A stretch of 64,000 bases of DNA from Scilla litardierei (GCA_030789695.1 CM061141.1:197047689-197111688); one strand, 5' to 3'. Counted from the first letter of the stretch, positions 20,629-32,749 are shown. The notes: a model not told the origin generated them from the letters alone. A program made the numbers and translations.

Positions 20629-21684
20629 AATATCTGTGCATCTAAACATGTATAACATGAAGTTCTTTCCCATTTCACAAAAGCTGATGGTTCACAATTA
20701 GTTTCACTATCTGGTTCTCTTGCATGTAAGTAACAACCGACAGCATACATTTGTATGAGTTAAAAATGCATATACACAATTAGGTCTTGTGTCTTGAAAT
20801 TTGCATGATTGATGCCGGATATAAACAATGACGAAGATATGAAGTTCACAATCGATTTGGGAATCATGATGTCAAGCTATCGCAACATGTTATGGCAAAC
20901 TTTGACATGAACTTCTCTTTGGGAATCTTGACGCAAGATGCGCAGATCTTCCAAATCCAAAACCTAAATAAACCCAAAACAAACTCTCTCAAAACCAACG
21001 TTCGAAGTCTCAATTTTGGTCACGGTATCCGCCGACAAATTATAATATCGGTTGTATCGAAAATCTTGGGTGGAATACACATCAAAAGCCTCGAAATTTA
21101 TGTATCGACTGCCTTAGCTCAAAACAGTTATTAGTTACACAGATTCTCTTCGAAGAGTGTTTCATATAGATCATTTCTATCAATACACTATTTTCTCTTG
21201 TATTAACCGAATTGATCATTGGCTAATATTTTGGAGCTTAATTTTGATTGTGACATGAATTTTTTTACACCATTATATGAAATAAAATAGAATTTTAAAT
21301 TTTAGTTATTACAACCTTTGAAGTTATGATATGAATATTCTGATGCTCTCAATGGGCAAAGAGACTCTTCGTGTGTGCTCGTGCACATTCACAATGTTAT
21401 GGTGCCTAACATATTCATGTTTCAATCAGGGTGTCTGTATTTAGTTTTCTACACAGCGAAAGTATGAGTTAGTTTTGCAAAATTAAACACAACACAGTAC
21501 TTTCACCCACCAAGATCATCTACAATCTTCTTCAAAGCATCCAAACTCTAAAATTAGCGAAGGACATTCATAATTAGATTGTAATTTGCTTAATCCATAA
21601 ATCGTTGCTTATTGTTTCTCTACATTTTCTGAAGAGATATTAGCTAAGCAAAAAAGCCAACCACTGAAGAGCAAAGGGACTTAC

Positions 21685-22172
21685 GATTGGCCGGTGCCGC
21701 TGACCCCCATGATCACAATTGCTAATCCTGCAAATTTGTATTTTTTTTACTTTTTAGATTACAGAATTCTACAAATTGATCGATCCCACAAATTTGAATT
21801 ATAGAATTAAGTTGATCTAAATCATTTGAAAATGAACATAATCAGCTCATAGGAAAATTATTAATCAGATTACAAATCGACCCAATTCAGCTAAAATGAA
21901 ATCAAACAAAACAACTAAAAAGCGGTCAAAATTTTAATGCAAATTAGGTTTCTTGGGGAGTACCTTGATCGCTGAGGACGGCAGCCATCGGCGTCGACCT
22001 GGCCAAGTCTCGTGAACGGTGTTCCCGACGGCGGATTCACGCCGGTGTCCGGGTTCGCGACCTCCGGTACGGATTCGGGTTCTGAGGTAACGTTAGGGTT
22101 AGGGTTAGTGCTAGGATAATGGTTTTCGCTGGCGGTCTTACCGACGGCTGCGTTCTCTTTGGCGTTCTCCAT
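21685..22172 (-). pseudogene. Captured gene fragments: gluconokinase start joined to a possible BIG BROTHER-type E3 ligase start
   Basis: An ATG at 21988 opens MAAVLSDQ, followed by a GT donor at 21963. A second segment (21727-21685), between TTTGCAG and GTAAGT, continues in phase to give GLAIVIMGVSGTGQS. This is the P-loop start of plant gluconokinase, which phosphorylates gluconate, but the P-loop Lys is Gln. Immediately upstream, in another frame, ATG 22172 opens about 60 codons (MENAKENAAVGK) ending TPFTRLGQVDAD, resembling the PFTNLSQVDAD segment near the start of BIG BROTHER-related ubiquitin ligases. The first assignment is fairly secure; the second rests on one short match. No further gluconokinase exons are seen. 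Confidence 0.6.
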
Positions 22173-22375
22173 TGAAATAGAAGATAAATGAATCGAAAAG
22201 AGAGAACAGAATTTTTTTTGAAAGAATGATTGAGGGTGATGGAGTAGAATTGAATTATAGGGGTTTTTGAAAGAATGCTTGATCTACGATGGGAGAAGCA
22301 TAGAAGCGAGGGTCTGGGGATAAGGGGGCCAACGAAAACGACGGGGGGAAATATTTGGGAAGCCCGCCCTTGCGT

Positions 22376-22761
22376 GATCTATAACAGCGCTTGCAAATAG
22401 ACAAACACTGTCTATTGTAAAACCTATAATAGCGCTTGCAAGAAGACAAACGATATCTATTGTTAAATCTACAACAGCACTTGCAGAAAGAAGCGCTGTC
22501 TATTACCTGACCTTTAACAGCGCTTGCAAAAAGAAGCGCTATCTATTATGTGTCCCTCTAATTAACAGCGTTGCAGAAAGAAGCGCTGTATATTATCCGA
22601 CCTTTAACAGCGCTTGCAGAAAGAAGCGCTGTCTATTCTCCGACATTTAACAGCGCTTGCAAAAAGAAGCGCTGTCTATTATATGTGCCTCTAATTAACA
22701 GCGCTTATAATTGGCAAGTGCTATTAAAGATGTGCTATTAAAGGTCCTTTTTGTAGTAGTG
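22376..22761 (-). repeat. CACTA terminus and subterminal repeats
   Basis: Seven or so degenerate units contain AACAGCGCTTGCAAAAAG followed by AAGCGCTGTCTATT, giving inverted AGCGCTT/AAGCGCT pairs, and the sequence ends at CACTACTACAAAAA. Dense subterminal repeats of this kind are the transposase-binding regions of CACTA elements. Confidence 0.85.
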
Positions 22762-22983
22762 AGAGACAGTTTAAATCTGGATAGAGCTAAATTTTGAGAG
22801 GAATTAAATTTTTGGGGGGAAACTAAATTCTCTTTGGGGAAGTAAATTTTAGGGAATTAAAATTGTTGTGAGAACTGAATAAAAATTATTACGCTTTAAT
22901 TATTTCTTTTGGTTTAAAATTAGTGAATCCAAGATTTTGAGGGAGAAATATTTTAAATGAACCGTGCCCTTAGGGCACGGGTT
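22762..22983. other. Unassigned AT-rich stretch ending in a hairpin
   Basis: No gene is recognised. At 22960-22983 the sequence AACCGTGCCC-TTA-GGGCACGGGTT forms a hairpin with arms of about ten bases, immediately before gypsy-like sequence begins. It may mark the boundary of another element. Confidence 0.4.
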
Positions 22984-23416
22984 ATGACTATTACATTCAT
23001 GTTTTTGGATGTATGTCAGATCCCAAGCTTGAGTACCAGGAGGTTCCTTACAAGACACCTGACTTGGAGAGTCAGGAGTTCGCCGTAGACACCGAGTCTC
23101 TCCCTGCGGAGGACTAGTGGACTATCTCGTTGCTGCTTTACTTTAGTTTTCTTTCAGTTGTTGTTGAGTGTACGTTTCTACTTGTTGTATTTTGGCCCAG
23201 CAGTGGCTTGTTGCTTATTTCGTGTATGGACGTTTATTTTTTGGATGTGGCTTTAATGTATGAATAATTCTTATGGTTCTGAAAAGCATGCAAAGGACCT
23301 ACCTTGTGTTTTTTACCACATACGCTTATTGAACTCGAGCTTCACCGCTCCAGTTCATGCGAACCTTAGTAACGTCCTCGCTCCCGTCGTCTTTTGGGAA
23401 GCGGGGGCGTTACAAT
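22984..23416 (+). mobile_element. 3' end of a gypsy-type element (K), LTR remnant
   Basis: A short acidic frame (MSDPKLEYQEVPYKTPDLES and on to TAG near 23117) is followed by T-rich sequence and an LTR-like end GGGAAGCGGGGGCGTTACA at 23416. The terminal bases resemble the GGGAAGCGAGGCGTGACA end of element C read on its minus strand, so this is probably a plus-strand relative. The LTR start and the rest of the element are not identifiable. Confidence 0.5.
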
Positions 23417-24506
23417 GAATGATTATCATATCCATGTAGAAATTGATGTATTATTGTTATGGCTACATGTGCATGTTTGATTTTCTAAATAGGCATGACA
23501 TGTTCAATGAATTGAATAATATGATTTCTACACCTACACTTTCACTTCCACTAGCTTTAAATATCGTTGTATATTTGGAGACATCTTTTATGAAATATTG
23601 GAAAGTGAATGTAGGATGGAAAAATAACTGAAATTCTGACGGATATGATTTGTCTTGCCATGGATAAAAATTGAGCACAAAAGAGTTGAATATGAAACAA
23701 AAAAATGAAAAAGAATGAAAATAGATCCATTTGAAAAATGGATACAATCCTTGGCAAGTACACTACCCACGAGTATCCAACATATGCTTTACGGGTAATC
23801 TTTGGTGTTGGGGTTATATTCGTCAAACAATGCCACCCCTACGTCTAAGAGTCCTTATAGGCTATGTTTTTTAGTGTGGTAACTTGAACTCATTTTTATT
23901 GAGATGGGAAAAATCAATCCTAGATGATATCATGTTACATGGAAAATGTGGATTGGTTTTGGTTGGATTTCTTAAAAGTTCTCCTTATGTGCTTCAATAT
24001 TAAATCATCACACTTATACGAATGTGTTGAAGTCTATGTTATAATTTTCATGGAATTTGACGTGCTTATTCTACGAATGTCTACATGAAAATGTTTGTTG
24101 TAATTTATAATGCTCACTTTTTGCATGTGGTATAAATGTGACTTCATATATACACTTTTGATTATAACAAAATGGGGAGAAATATTGAGAAGATTAGGTG
24201 ATTTTGGTTTGCATTAGTGATTATGAAAACATGAATATTGGTTTAGGGGGAGCATTAATGAATAATGAATGAATGCATGTGCTTAATGAATATGTGAATA
24301 TATGTTCAAGGGGGAGAATGAATATAGGGGAAGCATGCTAATATATGCCTGAACATCATTGTTGCATGCTTGTATGCTTGAACATCATTGTTATACTTGT
24401 TGCATACATCCTCCATCATCACATCCACACGCACATGTTACGATGATATTATATGAATCATTATTACAAATCTTAAATTGGTTTGTCGTCATCAAAAGGG
24501 GGAGAT
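23417..24506 (+). other. 3' internal region of a Ty1/copia element (J), non-coding
   Basis: AT-rich sequence without a recognisable protein. Purine-rich GGGGGAGCA and GGGGGAGAATG stretches occur at about 24246 and 24310. It ends in AAAAGGGGGAGAT at 24494-24506, the polypurine tract typical of copia elements just before the LTR. Confidence 0.6.
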
Positions 24507-26196
24507 TGTTGGATACAATGTGTAGTTGGATACAACGTGTAGTTGGATACAACGTGTAGTTAGATACAACGATCGATGACTTTGTGTTTGATGATAACAA
24601 ACGTGTGTAAACAATATGATGTGTGTGCTAAGTGTTTTTTCCGGAGTGGCACTCTCGTTAATACTCAAAGGGAGACTAAGTCAAAGTGATGGAGAATTTG
24701 CCATTCATTAGTAAAGTGGACTTGATCAAAGATGAAGATAATTGCTACAAATATTGGACTAAGTCAAAGATGGGGAGATAAGGAGGAAATCAATTCAAAT
24801 CCATATTTGAATTGATTCAAATCAATTGGTGCATAAATCAAATCCCAAAGCCATACAAATTAAAGACTTGGTCAAAGATGGAGAGATATGGAGAATATAT
24901 GAAGAATCTCATGCAAATCCATATAAGAGATTAAATGAAATCCTATTCAAATCCTATAGCCATCCATATTCAAACTCCATATCCTAATATGATTAGAAGA
25001 GATCTTCAATGGTGATTCATTCAAATCCTATTCAAGTTAGGATTCCATCCAATCTCCTCTAATTATGGGATTCTATTTGATTGTAATCTATCACATCCTC
25101 TCCTATATAAACCCATATTTAAAGGAGAGAAAAATAGAGGGGGAACCAAGAGGAAATTCGGCCATCACATCATATATTGTGCAAGTTTTAATTCTACCAT
25201 CATATATTGCGCAACAAGCCTAAAACATCCCATAGAGTCTTCCTCCCTTGCCCAACTTGCAAAACCCCGCCAAATCTCCTTGCTCAAGCCACCATTGCGT
25301 AACCTTGCCACATCTTCAAGCCTCCATGCGCAACATATCCAAGAGCTCCATTGCATCTTCAAGCTTGCAAGGCCGCAACTTCTCGAAGGCATCATCCTCT
25401 CCTCCTTGCGCAACACTACAAGCCAAACCCAAAGAGTTTATATCTCCATTAAAAAGCCTCTAGGCCGCAACCCCAAGCAAGGGCTTCTTCAACACTGCGC
25501 AAGGGACTCGACACCATCTTTTTCAAGTATTGTGCAACGCCCTAGAGAGGTTTTCAATGCCGCAAGCTATCAAAGAGGGAGTCATCTTCAATATCTATGC
25601 GCAAGGCCGTAAGTTTCAAGGTGGAGACATCCTAGGCCGCAACATACCAAAGGGGCTAGCCGCAACTTGAGTTGCTGAGTTAGAGACTACATCATCATAA
25701 TACTTGATATGACTTGAGCTGACTGACAGAGACGACTACTGCTATACAATCTGAGATTTCATAAACTATTTAATATTATATTTGTATAGTAATGTAGCGA
25801 TCTTTGTAGGAAAAACTTTACCATATTTGTTTTTTGGGGTCTTGTCTAGTGTGGTACTAGACAAGCGGGACTTGACTAGTTGGGACTAGTTAATAGAAAG
25901 CTTATACTAGGATTAGTTTTGTTGAACATCGGTCGAGTGGGATTCTGAGAGCCTGGTAAACGTAGAGGAGGTGCTCTAGCTTTTTATGATTATACATGTT
26001 ACATTATTAATCTAGTATCTGCTTTGGGGGCTGGACGTAGGTCGTGGGGACGATCGAACCAGGGTAAATTTGATGCGTACTCAGTGATTGCTTATTATTT
26101 ACTCTGCATCTGCTATAACTTCTTGTGATTGCTCGTGGGTTGCACGAGAATTTTTATTAGTCTATTCACCCCCTCGGGCTTAGATCTGATCCAACA
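24507..26196 (+). repeat. 3' LTR of copia element J
   Basis: Begins TGTTGGAT after the polypurine tract and ends ATCCAACA, perfect 8-bp inverted ends. The first 66 bases hold about 3.5 copies of GTGTAGTTGGATACAAC. TATATAAA lies at 25104-25111. Downstream (25200-25670) the motif TGCGCAA recurs about ten times with one-base variants. The tail CTATTCACCCCCTCGGGCTT is typical of copia LTR ends. The 5' part of J is not in the window. Confidence 0.85.
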
Positions 26197-26345
26197 AGTA
26201 AGGTAGGTAAAAGTCTCCTAGATCTACATGGAAGGAGATTTGAATTCAAAGTATTTATATATATAAGTAATCATATAATTTATTTGGTTAATATAGCTAA
26301 TTAAAAATAAGTACGAAATACAGGTACGTATATAATACAATACAT
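26197..26345 (-). repeat. Outer piece of the 3' LTR of gypsy element H, cut off by insertion F
   Basis: This AT-rich piece ends in TACAT (26341-26345), the duplicated target of F. It rejoins 42724 across F, where the H LTR continues to GCCATTACA at 42793. Its left limit at the end of J suggests J also lies in or beside the H LTR. Confidence 0.55.
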
Positions 26346-28747
26346 TGTAGGAGAATATGTGCCCATAAGGCAATTTATCCTAGATATACGTCTTGTTCAT
26401 ACTGTATATGGTACGTATTATTCTAAGTATAAAATCGTTCGTATTAATATACTTAGATAATATCAGTAGACTTATAGTTAGGTCCTTACGTATCTAGATG
26501 AGATCTCGATTATGAGTAAGTAAGCGACCGAATATAAACATAAGTCTTAAACGGTTCGTAGTCATAGATGTGTCGAGAACTGGATATCGACACATCGGAT
26601 AGACCATTGTGTCTTAGTCTTATCTTAGGGTAATGATGATCTCATAGTCATTCGACTTAGTGAAGTCGGAGACGAGACACAGGTGCTCATTAGAGAATGA
26701 GTTCACTGAACGACCACATAAGAGTTATTAAATGGTTAACTTTAACTAAACCGTCTTTAATAACTCTAAGGGTGATGATAGGTTAGCTGGTCCTTAAGAC
26801 CTGAAGTCATTTGTACAAACCTGTGAGTGAACGGTGTAGCTTAGACCTATGATCTAACTTCGAGGCTAGGCATGCTGAAAGATCTTAGGTTGAGCTACAC
26901 CCGAAGCTCTCGAGGCGAGTAGAAGACTAAGATGGGATTCGTCACTTCCGTTAAAGGGAAGTTAGTGTTACAGGCTCAGTACGGTCTTTATGTTAATCCT
27001 CGGCCGGGGTGCATTGTAAGAAGTACAACGCATATACAATAAAGACCGCCGTATACTGACCAATGTTGTCTAATAGGGTTGATAGTAAACCATACCCTAG
27101 GCCAACATAAAAACAGTCGTGACGAAGGGACTACGGCTAACGAAGTTCATCACTTACACAGCCAATGTAAACCCAACGATGCTTTTGTCAAAGGGTCGAT
27201 CACGTTATGATGATTCTGAAACAGGGGCGACAGCTACTGCTCATAGTGACCGTCGTCTAGGGGTGCCGAGCCCCAACCTGTAGTAAGGTCAGGCTGTACG
27301 GTCTCACACCGAGTAGTGTTCGTGTCTTAGTAATAGGAAGATTAATTGAGAGAAAATCATTCGATGATATTCACAAGTCATGTTGTGAAAGTTAGTCGCA
27401 ACAGCAATAGGGACAAAACGTTGCATTTGATTCAAACCAAAGATTAAACGTGTCATAAATTGGTTACGACAAATTTAGTGGGAACAAACACGTTGGAAAG
27501 GGTTACCTGGATGATGGAATCGTCCCGGTCTAAACACAGGTTCAAACCGTGTCCAAATCGGAGCTCAAACGAGCCCGGAAACGCGAAAACGGTCCAATGA
27601 GAAGTGGGTGAGACCCACTGGGCTAAAAAGCCCATAGGCAAGTCAAACGGGCGCAGCCCGCTGGCTGCAGCAGGTGCACGCCCGCTGCAGCAGCGGGCGG
27701 GCACCCGCTGGCTGTAGCGGGCGCACGCCCGCTGCCCAGCGGGCGTGCGGCCCGCATTTCCCCCCCTTGGGCAGGTGCGCCCGCTAAGCTTAGCAGGCGC
27801 GCCCGCAACTTAAGTCATTTTAGGGTTTTTTTGAAAACCCAAATGACGGCTACGGATTTTGATAATTTGCTCAACTTTGAGCAATTGTTTGAGGTGTCAA
27901 ACGAAGTCGAAATTCGTCGCCGTCGGTTCCTACCCGTTCACCATTCGAAGCTTTTCGAATTGATAGCTTGTTTGGTGTCTGAAGTTTAATGTGCAAGGAG
28001 AATTAATTAGTTAAAGTTAGCCTTTATGAAAAGCTCACTTTAACTTGAAATTAAGCCAAATTGGCTTAATTGATTTTTCTCCCTCTTGAGGAATGTGCCA
28101 CATTGCTCGTAACGAGAGAGTGAGTGCCGACTCCCTATATAAATAGGGGTGCACTCTCCTCGTTGAAAAACACACCAAGCCATCGATCGAGTAGCTCCAG
28201 ATTTTTAGAGCAAGCTCGATCGGCGACTAAATTCTCTCTCTCTCTTCATGTTCTCCAGAGTAGTCCTAGCAAGACTACGAAGGGGGTTTGGATTCTTGAT
28301 CCGGACGTCTAAGGCGTGGGTTCTTCTCAAGTGAAACTTTCTACCTCGTGTGATCGGCTCGGAGGGAAAGTCAGCTCGGGCGGATCGGTGCGAGGGTGCG
28401 AGGCGGCTCAGGCGGATCGAGTCAAAGCGGCTCGGCTACGAGGAGCTTCTGAAGACGGTGCGGTACATCTTGCCTGCTCCAGGGCCAAGATTCCGGGTAT
28501 GTAGTTAAGTAATTTGTAGTGTAGATTTAATTAGCCGCTTTAGAGTAGATCCCTCTTGGGGTGGTCAGATCCACCCCAAGTTGGCATAGATTGGGCTAGG
28601 TTCTGGCTCCACAGAGCCTAGCTAAATAGTTTAGCTAGTCTGGAAATTTTGAATTTTCGTTTTCCGCTGCGCATTCGTGCCTCTGTGGTCCGTCCGACTT
28701 AGGACGGACACAGATCCGAGCTCTGGGGGTCCGCCAGAACCCCAACA
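26346..28747 (+). repeat. 5' LTR of copia element F
   Basis: TGTAGGAG to CCCCAACA. A GC-rich array of GCCCGCTGC/GCAGCGGGC repeats lies at about 27645-27800 and TATATAAATA at 28136-28145. A hairpin with arms CGGTCTTTAT/ATAAAGACCG spans 26982-27048. The 3' copy is longer because its GC-rich array is larger. Confidence 0.9.
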
Positions 28748-28748
28748 G

Positions 28749-28761
28749 TGGTATCAGACCC
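28749..28761 (+). other. Primer binding site of element F, tRNA-Met type
   Basis: TGGTATCAGACCC one base after the LTR end matches the usual plant TGGTATCAGAGC site complementary to initiator tRNA-Met except near its inner end. Confidence 0.85.
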
Positions 28762-30672
28762 ATGGTTATGCATGTTGATCTTTTAAGCATTTTTTAAATC
28801 TTTAAAATTGCTTAAGTTTTTAACATACAAACTATTTTTTTAATAGTTTTAAAAATTATTTTGCGTTTAAAAATTGTTTTACAACACGAAAATTTTAGGA
28901 TTATTTATTTTATGCGATAAATTTTAAATAGGTCACCAATGTTTAAATACTTTATAAAATTAATTTTTATGAGATATAAAAAAAAATTTGTGGTATTTAA
29001 GGTTTATGTAACTTTATAGAAAAATTTTATCTTTGAAATTTAAATTTTCTTTAGTTACATAAAAGTTAGAAATCTTTAAAAACTTTGTTTGAAAGCTTCT
29101 AAAACGATTTCTAAAAGATTTTAAAAGAGTTTTAAAATTGTTTTAAAAATATGTAAATAATAGAAATACTTTATTTTCATGAGATGAAACATAAATTAGT
29201 TTCTTTTTATTTTACATAGATGTTTCTAAAATTACTTATGTGATATTTTAATTTTAAAAATATGATTAAAAATTTTTAAATCCTAGTTTTAAAATTATTT
29301 GATAATTTTATACGACCTAGTTTTATGCGATGAAATTTTCTAAGCTTTAAATTTTAATCTTTAATTTTAATTGTTAAAATTTAGATTTGCATGTTTTTAT
29401 TATGTAGATAATTTAAACTTGCAAATACTCATGTATGTCACAAAATGATATTTTTTTATGTTGATAAATTAGTTGTTTTAATGGACATGTTTGAATAATG
29501 TATTCATAAACCTTATTAGGTTAGCCATTAAATGTTTAAAAATTTTATGAGATGAAATTTTATAAACTAGTGACATGTTACGATTGACAAAACAAAACAA
29601 CATCAAAACCTAATACCAGATTAGGGTAGTCCCTTTTTTGTAAATCATTTCTAATAAATCGTTTAATTGATGATTTTCACAAGAGACTAATTTTGAAAAT
29701 GTTGAATTGTTTTATAAAATCCTAATTAGATTGGGGTAGCACGTTGAACGAACAGACCTTATAGTTGATAAGGACTTGATAAAAATTGTTCAACCAATCC
29801 ATAAAATTTCGAATTTTAGGATCTACAAGTTGATAAGGATTAACTAGCCTTCTTAATTAAAATCCATTTAGTTGTTTGGAAAACATAGAATTGATGAAAA
29901 CTCCTTCAATGGATCATGATGTCGGTCAATGTGCTTGGCTAAGTTTGCTGGACCAACCTAGCTAGACTGGGTAACAAGTGGTCCTGGCTTAGTCAATTCC
30001 CTGGCCGCATCCGCTGGACCGCAAGGAGTCGATTCATGACTATGTAAGTCCATCGACTATACCTAAGTCAATACGATAATAATCTTGTTCAAGATAAATC
30101 GTAGCCCTCCTTGTTTTAGGAGTTGGCAGCTGTAAGAAACATGTTATGGTTGTTGAGCTACACTCAAGCCGTGATATGTCAATCTTATAGAAACGGATTT
30201 CTTGATTGACATCTTGACCTGACTGAAACTGTTGTCTCATCCTTCGAGCATCGGCGTAAGTCTAACCAAGAATGTAGTCTAAGTCCTGACCCAACCCGAC
30301 GTGTCGTGCATACACCGAGCGGTGGGGCAAGTCAGGCTAGACATGAAAACAAGGGACCGACTAGGCTAGCCATTGTGATCCGGTTGAGCACACTCATGAT
30401 CACAAATGACTAGGGGTAAAAATCGATAGGGAATCATAGTTAATATGATTGACGACGAGTTCGTCTACCGACTGCAGAGTCGGACAACTTGTTGAGATAC
30501 ACTCAAGGTTGTCAGACTCAAGGTAGTCGGATCCCTCTCTCACAAATGTTATTTTATAATAAATTGTTTATTATTATGGCTTTAATAAATTTAGTGGGAG
30601 AATATAGTTTTATAAAAACCATTAAAACTATACTACGAACTAATACTGACTGAAGTATCTATAAAATGCAGA
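28762..30672 (+). other. Long AT-rich leader of element F
   Basis: About 1.9 kb lie between primer site and gag ATG, rich in TTTTAAAA-type sequence. I see no gene here; the many short upstream ATGs would hinder simple scanning translation. Confidence 0.7.
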
Positions 30673-31506
30673 ATGGATTCGGGACATAGATATATGGTTG
30701 AGAAGAACGTGCTGGATGGGACGAACTACAAAGACTGGCTTAGGAACATCAAGTTGGTCCTTTCCCTAGCCGAAATAGGATACGTAATGTTCGAGGACGC
30801 TCCGGATAAGCCCGAAGAAGATTCGACCTTCGAGGAAAAGGAAGCCTACAAATTGTACCAGAGGGATGCAGAGAAGGCCATGTGCCTTACTCTGGCTTCG
30901 ATGACCAACGAGTTGCAGAGGAAGCATGAACATATGGATGTTCAAAGCATGCTCCTCAATGCACAAGAGTTGTACGGCAAGCGATCTCGAGCTGCCAAGT
31001 TTGAAGCCACCAGCAACCTCTGGGGCACCAAGATGGGGGCAGAGCCCGTACAGGATCATGTTATCAAGATGATCGGGTACGTAGAGGACGCCGCCCAGTT
31101 AGGATTTGTCTTGGACAATGAGATGTCCACAGACATTATCCTAAAGTCTTTGACTCCTGAGTTTAAGCCTTTCATCACTGGTTTTATAATGAACAGCCTT
31201 GAGACGGATCTTCCTGGTCTCCTCAATATGCTTAGGCAGTTTGAGGAGATTGAGAAGAAGCCGACTTCATTGGTTGTTGGCTCTGCTTCTTCCGACCAGC
31301 CGAAAGGCAAGGGTAAGAAGAGGCAGGTCCCTCAACCTGTGAAGGCAAAGAAAGGGAAGAAGAAGACTAAAGGGGCCCCGTCGAAATCTGAGTGCTTCCA
31401 TTGCCACAAGATTGGCCACTGGAAGAGGAACTGTAAGATCTATCTTGCAGCGAAGAAAAAGGGGCATACTGATGCCTCCACCTCATGTACAAATTCAATT
31501 CAATAA
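30673..31506 (+). CDS. gag: Copia-type gag protein of element F, intact frame
   Basis: The 277-residue protein starts MDSGHRYMVEKNVLDGTNYK. It carries the copia gag (UBN2-like) region at about residues 15-190, including NYKDWLRNIKLVLSLAE and a FEATSNLWGTKM stretch. A basic linker (KGKGKKRQVPQPVKAKKGKK) follows, then one CCHC zinc knuckle CFHCHKIGHWKRNC near residue 245 for RNA binding. It would assemble cytoplasmic particles around element RNA. The frame is complete from ATG to TAA. In autonomous copia elements gag is fused to or followed by protease, integrase and RT; here nothing coding follows. A kept gag without pol suggests it is useful to the element or has been selected recently. Confidence 0.9.
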   Translation: MDSGHRYMVEKNVLDGTNYKDWLRNIKLVLSLAEIGYVMFEDAPDKPEEDSTFEEKEAYKLYQRDAEKAMCLTLASMTNELQRKHEHMDVQSMLLNAQELYGKRSRAAKFEATSNLWGTKMGAEPVQDHVIKMIGYVEDAAQLGFVLDNEMSTDIILKSLTPEFKPFITGFIMNSLETDLPGLLNMLRQFEEIEKKPTSLVVGSASSDQPKGKGKKRQVPQPVKAKKGKKKTKGAPSKSECFHCHKIGHWKRNCKIYLAAKKKGHTDASTSCTNSIQ

Positions 31507-32749
31507 AACGTAATCATTTCCAATCTTATAGTATGAGATACTAAAAGACATCGGTGTATTGTATACAGGTGGCTGATGTGAAACGGAGATTGGGAGAAGT
31601 GCGGAGGACGGTCGGCAAGTGAGCAATCGTTGCTGCTATGGCCGTTCAAACGACTTCAAGAGACATGATCAAGAAGAAGATGATACTATTTTAGAATAAT
31701 AAAATGTATCATTTCTTTTAAGTTGAAAACAATGATTGAGTGTTCTACACTCAAAGTTTATTTGGATAAACAAATTACGGTTCATCTTAATGAATCCGTT
31801 GTTTTATGAATGTCTCAGAAATTACGTTTGATGTTGAGTTGAAATTTGATTGGCTTAAATTTTCTGTGATTGTGGCTTTCTGAGATGGTTGCGAAATTCT
31901 CGAATGATGATGCGAAGCTTCGGAAAATGTTGATTTTTGAGCTGACTTGATGTTATAGTCAATTGGTAGTTAAGTATAGGTTCCAGGTGCGTATAAATTG
32001 TGTGCGATCAAAATTATACGCATAGTAAGATTAATTCTTAATAAACCGCATTTAGTTATTAAAGTGTTAATATTAAATGTTGGTTAAGGGAAAAGTATAG
32101 TGTAGGACTTTTTGATTGAGCGAGTCAATGTCAAGATTCCTTAAACCGATCTTGACTTGACTCATTCGTCAAACCGGACCTGACACTAGTACATTCGATC
32201 TAAAGCACTTATCAAATGGTTATATCTTTGTATATATATAATCTAAATATGATTTAGATATAATATTGAAGTATTTAACCAGGCAATTCTCAAAGTCAGT
32301 GGGAGCAAGCTCGTATACTTAGTTCCGGTCTTTCGGACTAAGTAAAAGGATTTCCACCTTAAATAAATCATCTATATAGAACATTGAATCAAAATTGTTT
32401 TGATTTAATCGAATATATAGAGACTCAGGGTGTCACGTATGTACTTGACATACTGACACAAGAAAAAGTGGAATGAGCTGAGACTGACTCATAGATTATA
32501 ATGTTAGACCCTACATCTAGATTCTATATGCTAATTGTTAGCTACACAAAGATAGGAAAATTGATCCAGATCATTTTTCCGAAGGATCAACCCTGTGTGA
32601 TCAAGAGATGTATTATTTAATCCATTAAAATTGGTTGTAGATACTCGTTAGTAAAAACACTCTTAGGTTTGTCATATAAATGTCAATGTGACTGATATGC
32701 TATAACGGTATGAGATACCGAGATAAATAGCCTAAGTGCAAGTGGGAGA
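31507..32749 (+). other. 3' non-coding region of element F, ending in its polypurine tract
   Basis: No copia pol motif is seen on either strand. It ends with AAGTGGGAGA (32740-32749) next to the LTR, as in copia elements. Confidence 0.75.

Larger units (their letters stand above)
20629..22761 (-). mobile_element. CACTA-superfamily transposon, right part only
   Basis: On the minus strand the sequence from 22761 reads CACTACTACAAAAAGG, the terminal sequence of CACTA (En/Spm) elements, followed inward by about 370 bp of subterminal repeats. No second terminus is visible; A apparently inserted into this element, so its other part should lie left of the window. No transposase was recognised. The interior carries captured gene fragments (21685-22172). 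The AT-rich stretch 20629-21660 shows no assignable gene, although GATGCTTTGAAGAAGATTG near 21525 (minus) follows a splice-acceptor-like TTTTAG and could be another captured exon. Confidence 0.8.

Noticed and set aside
20540..20640. AAATATCT before and after the last 50 bases of the A LTR, taken as a target duplication
   Set aside because: The first copy is inside the LTR and the real LTR end is ACACGTCA at 20628. Without the 5' LTR in view the true duplication cannot be confirmed.
20892..21134. Plus-strand 80-codon frame in the CACTA interior
   Set aside because: No recognisable motif, AT-rich surroundings, and no homologous copy in the window to support it.
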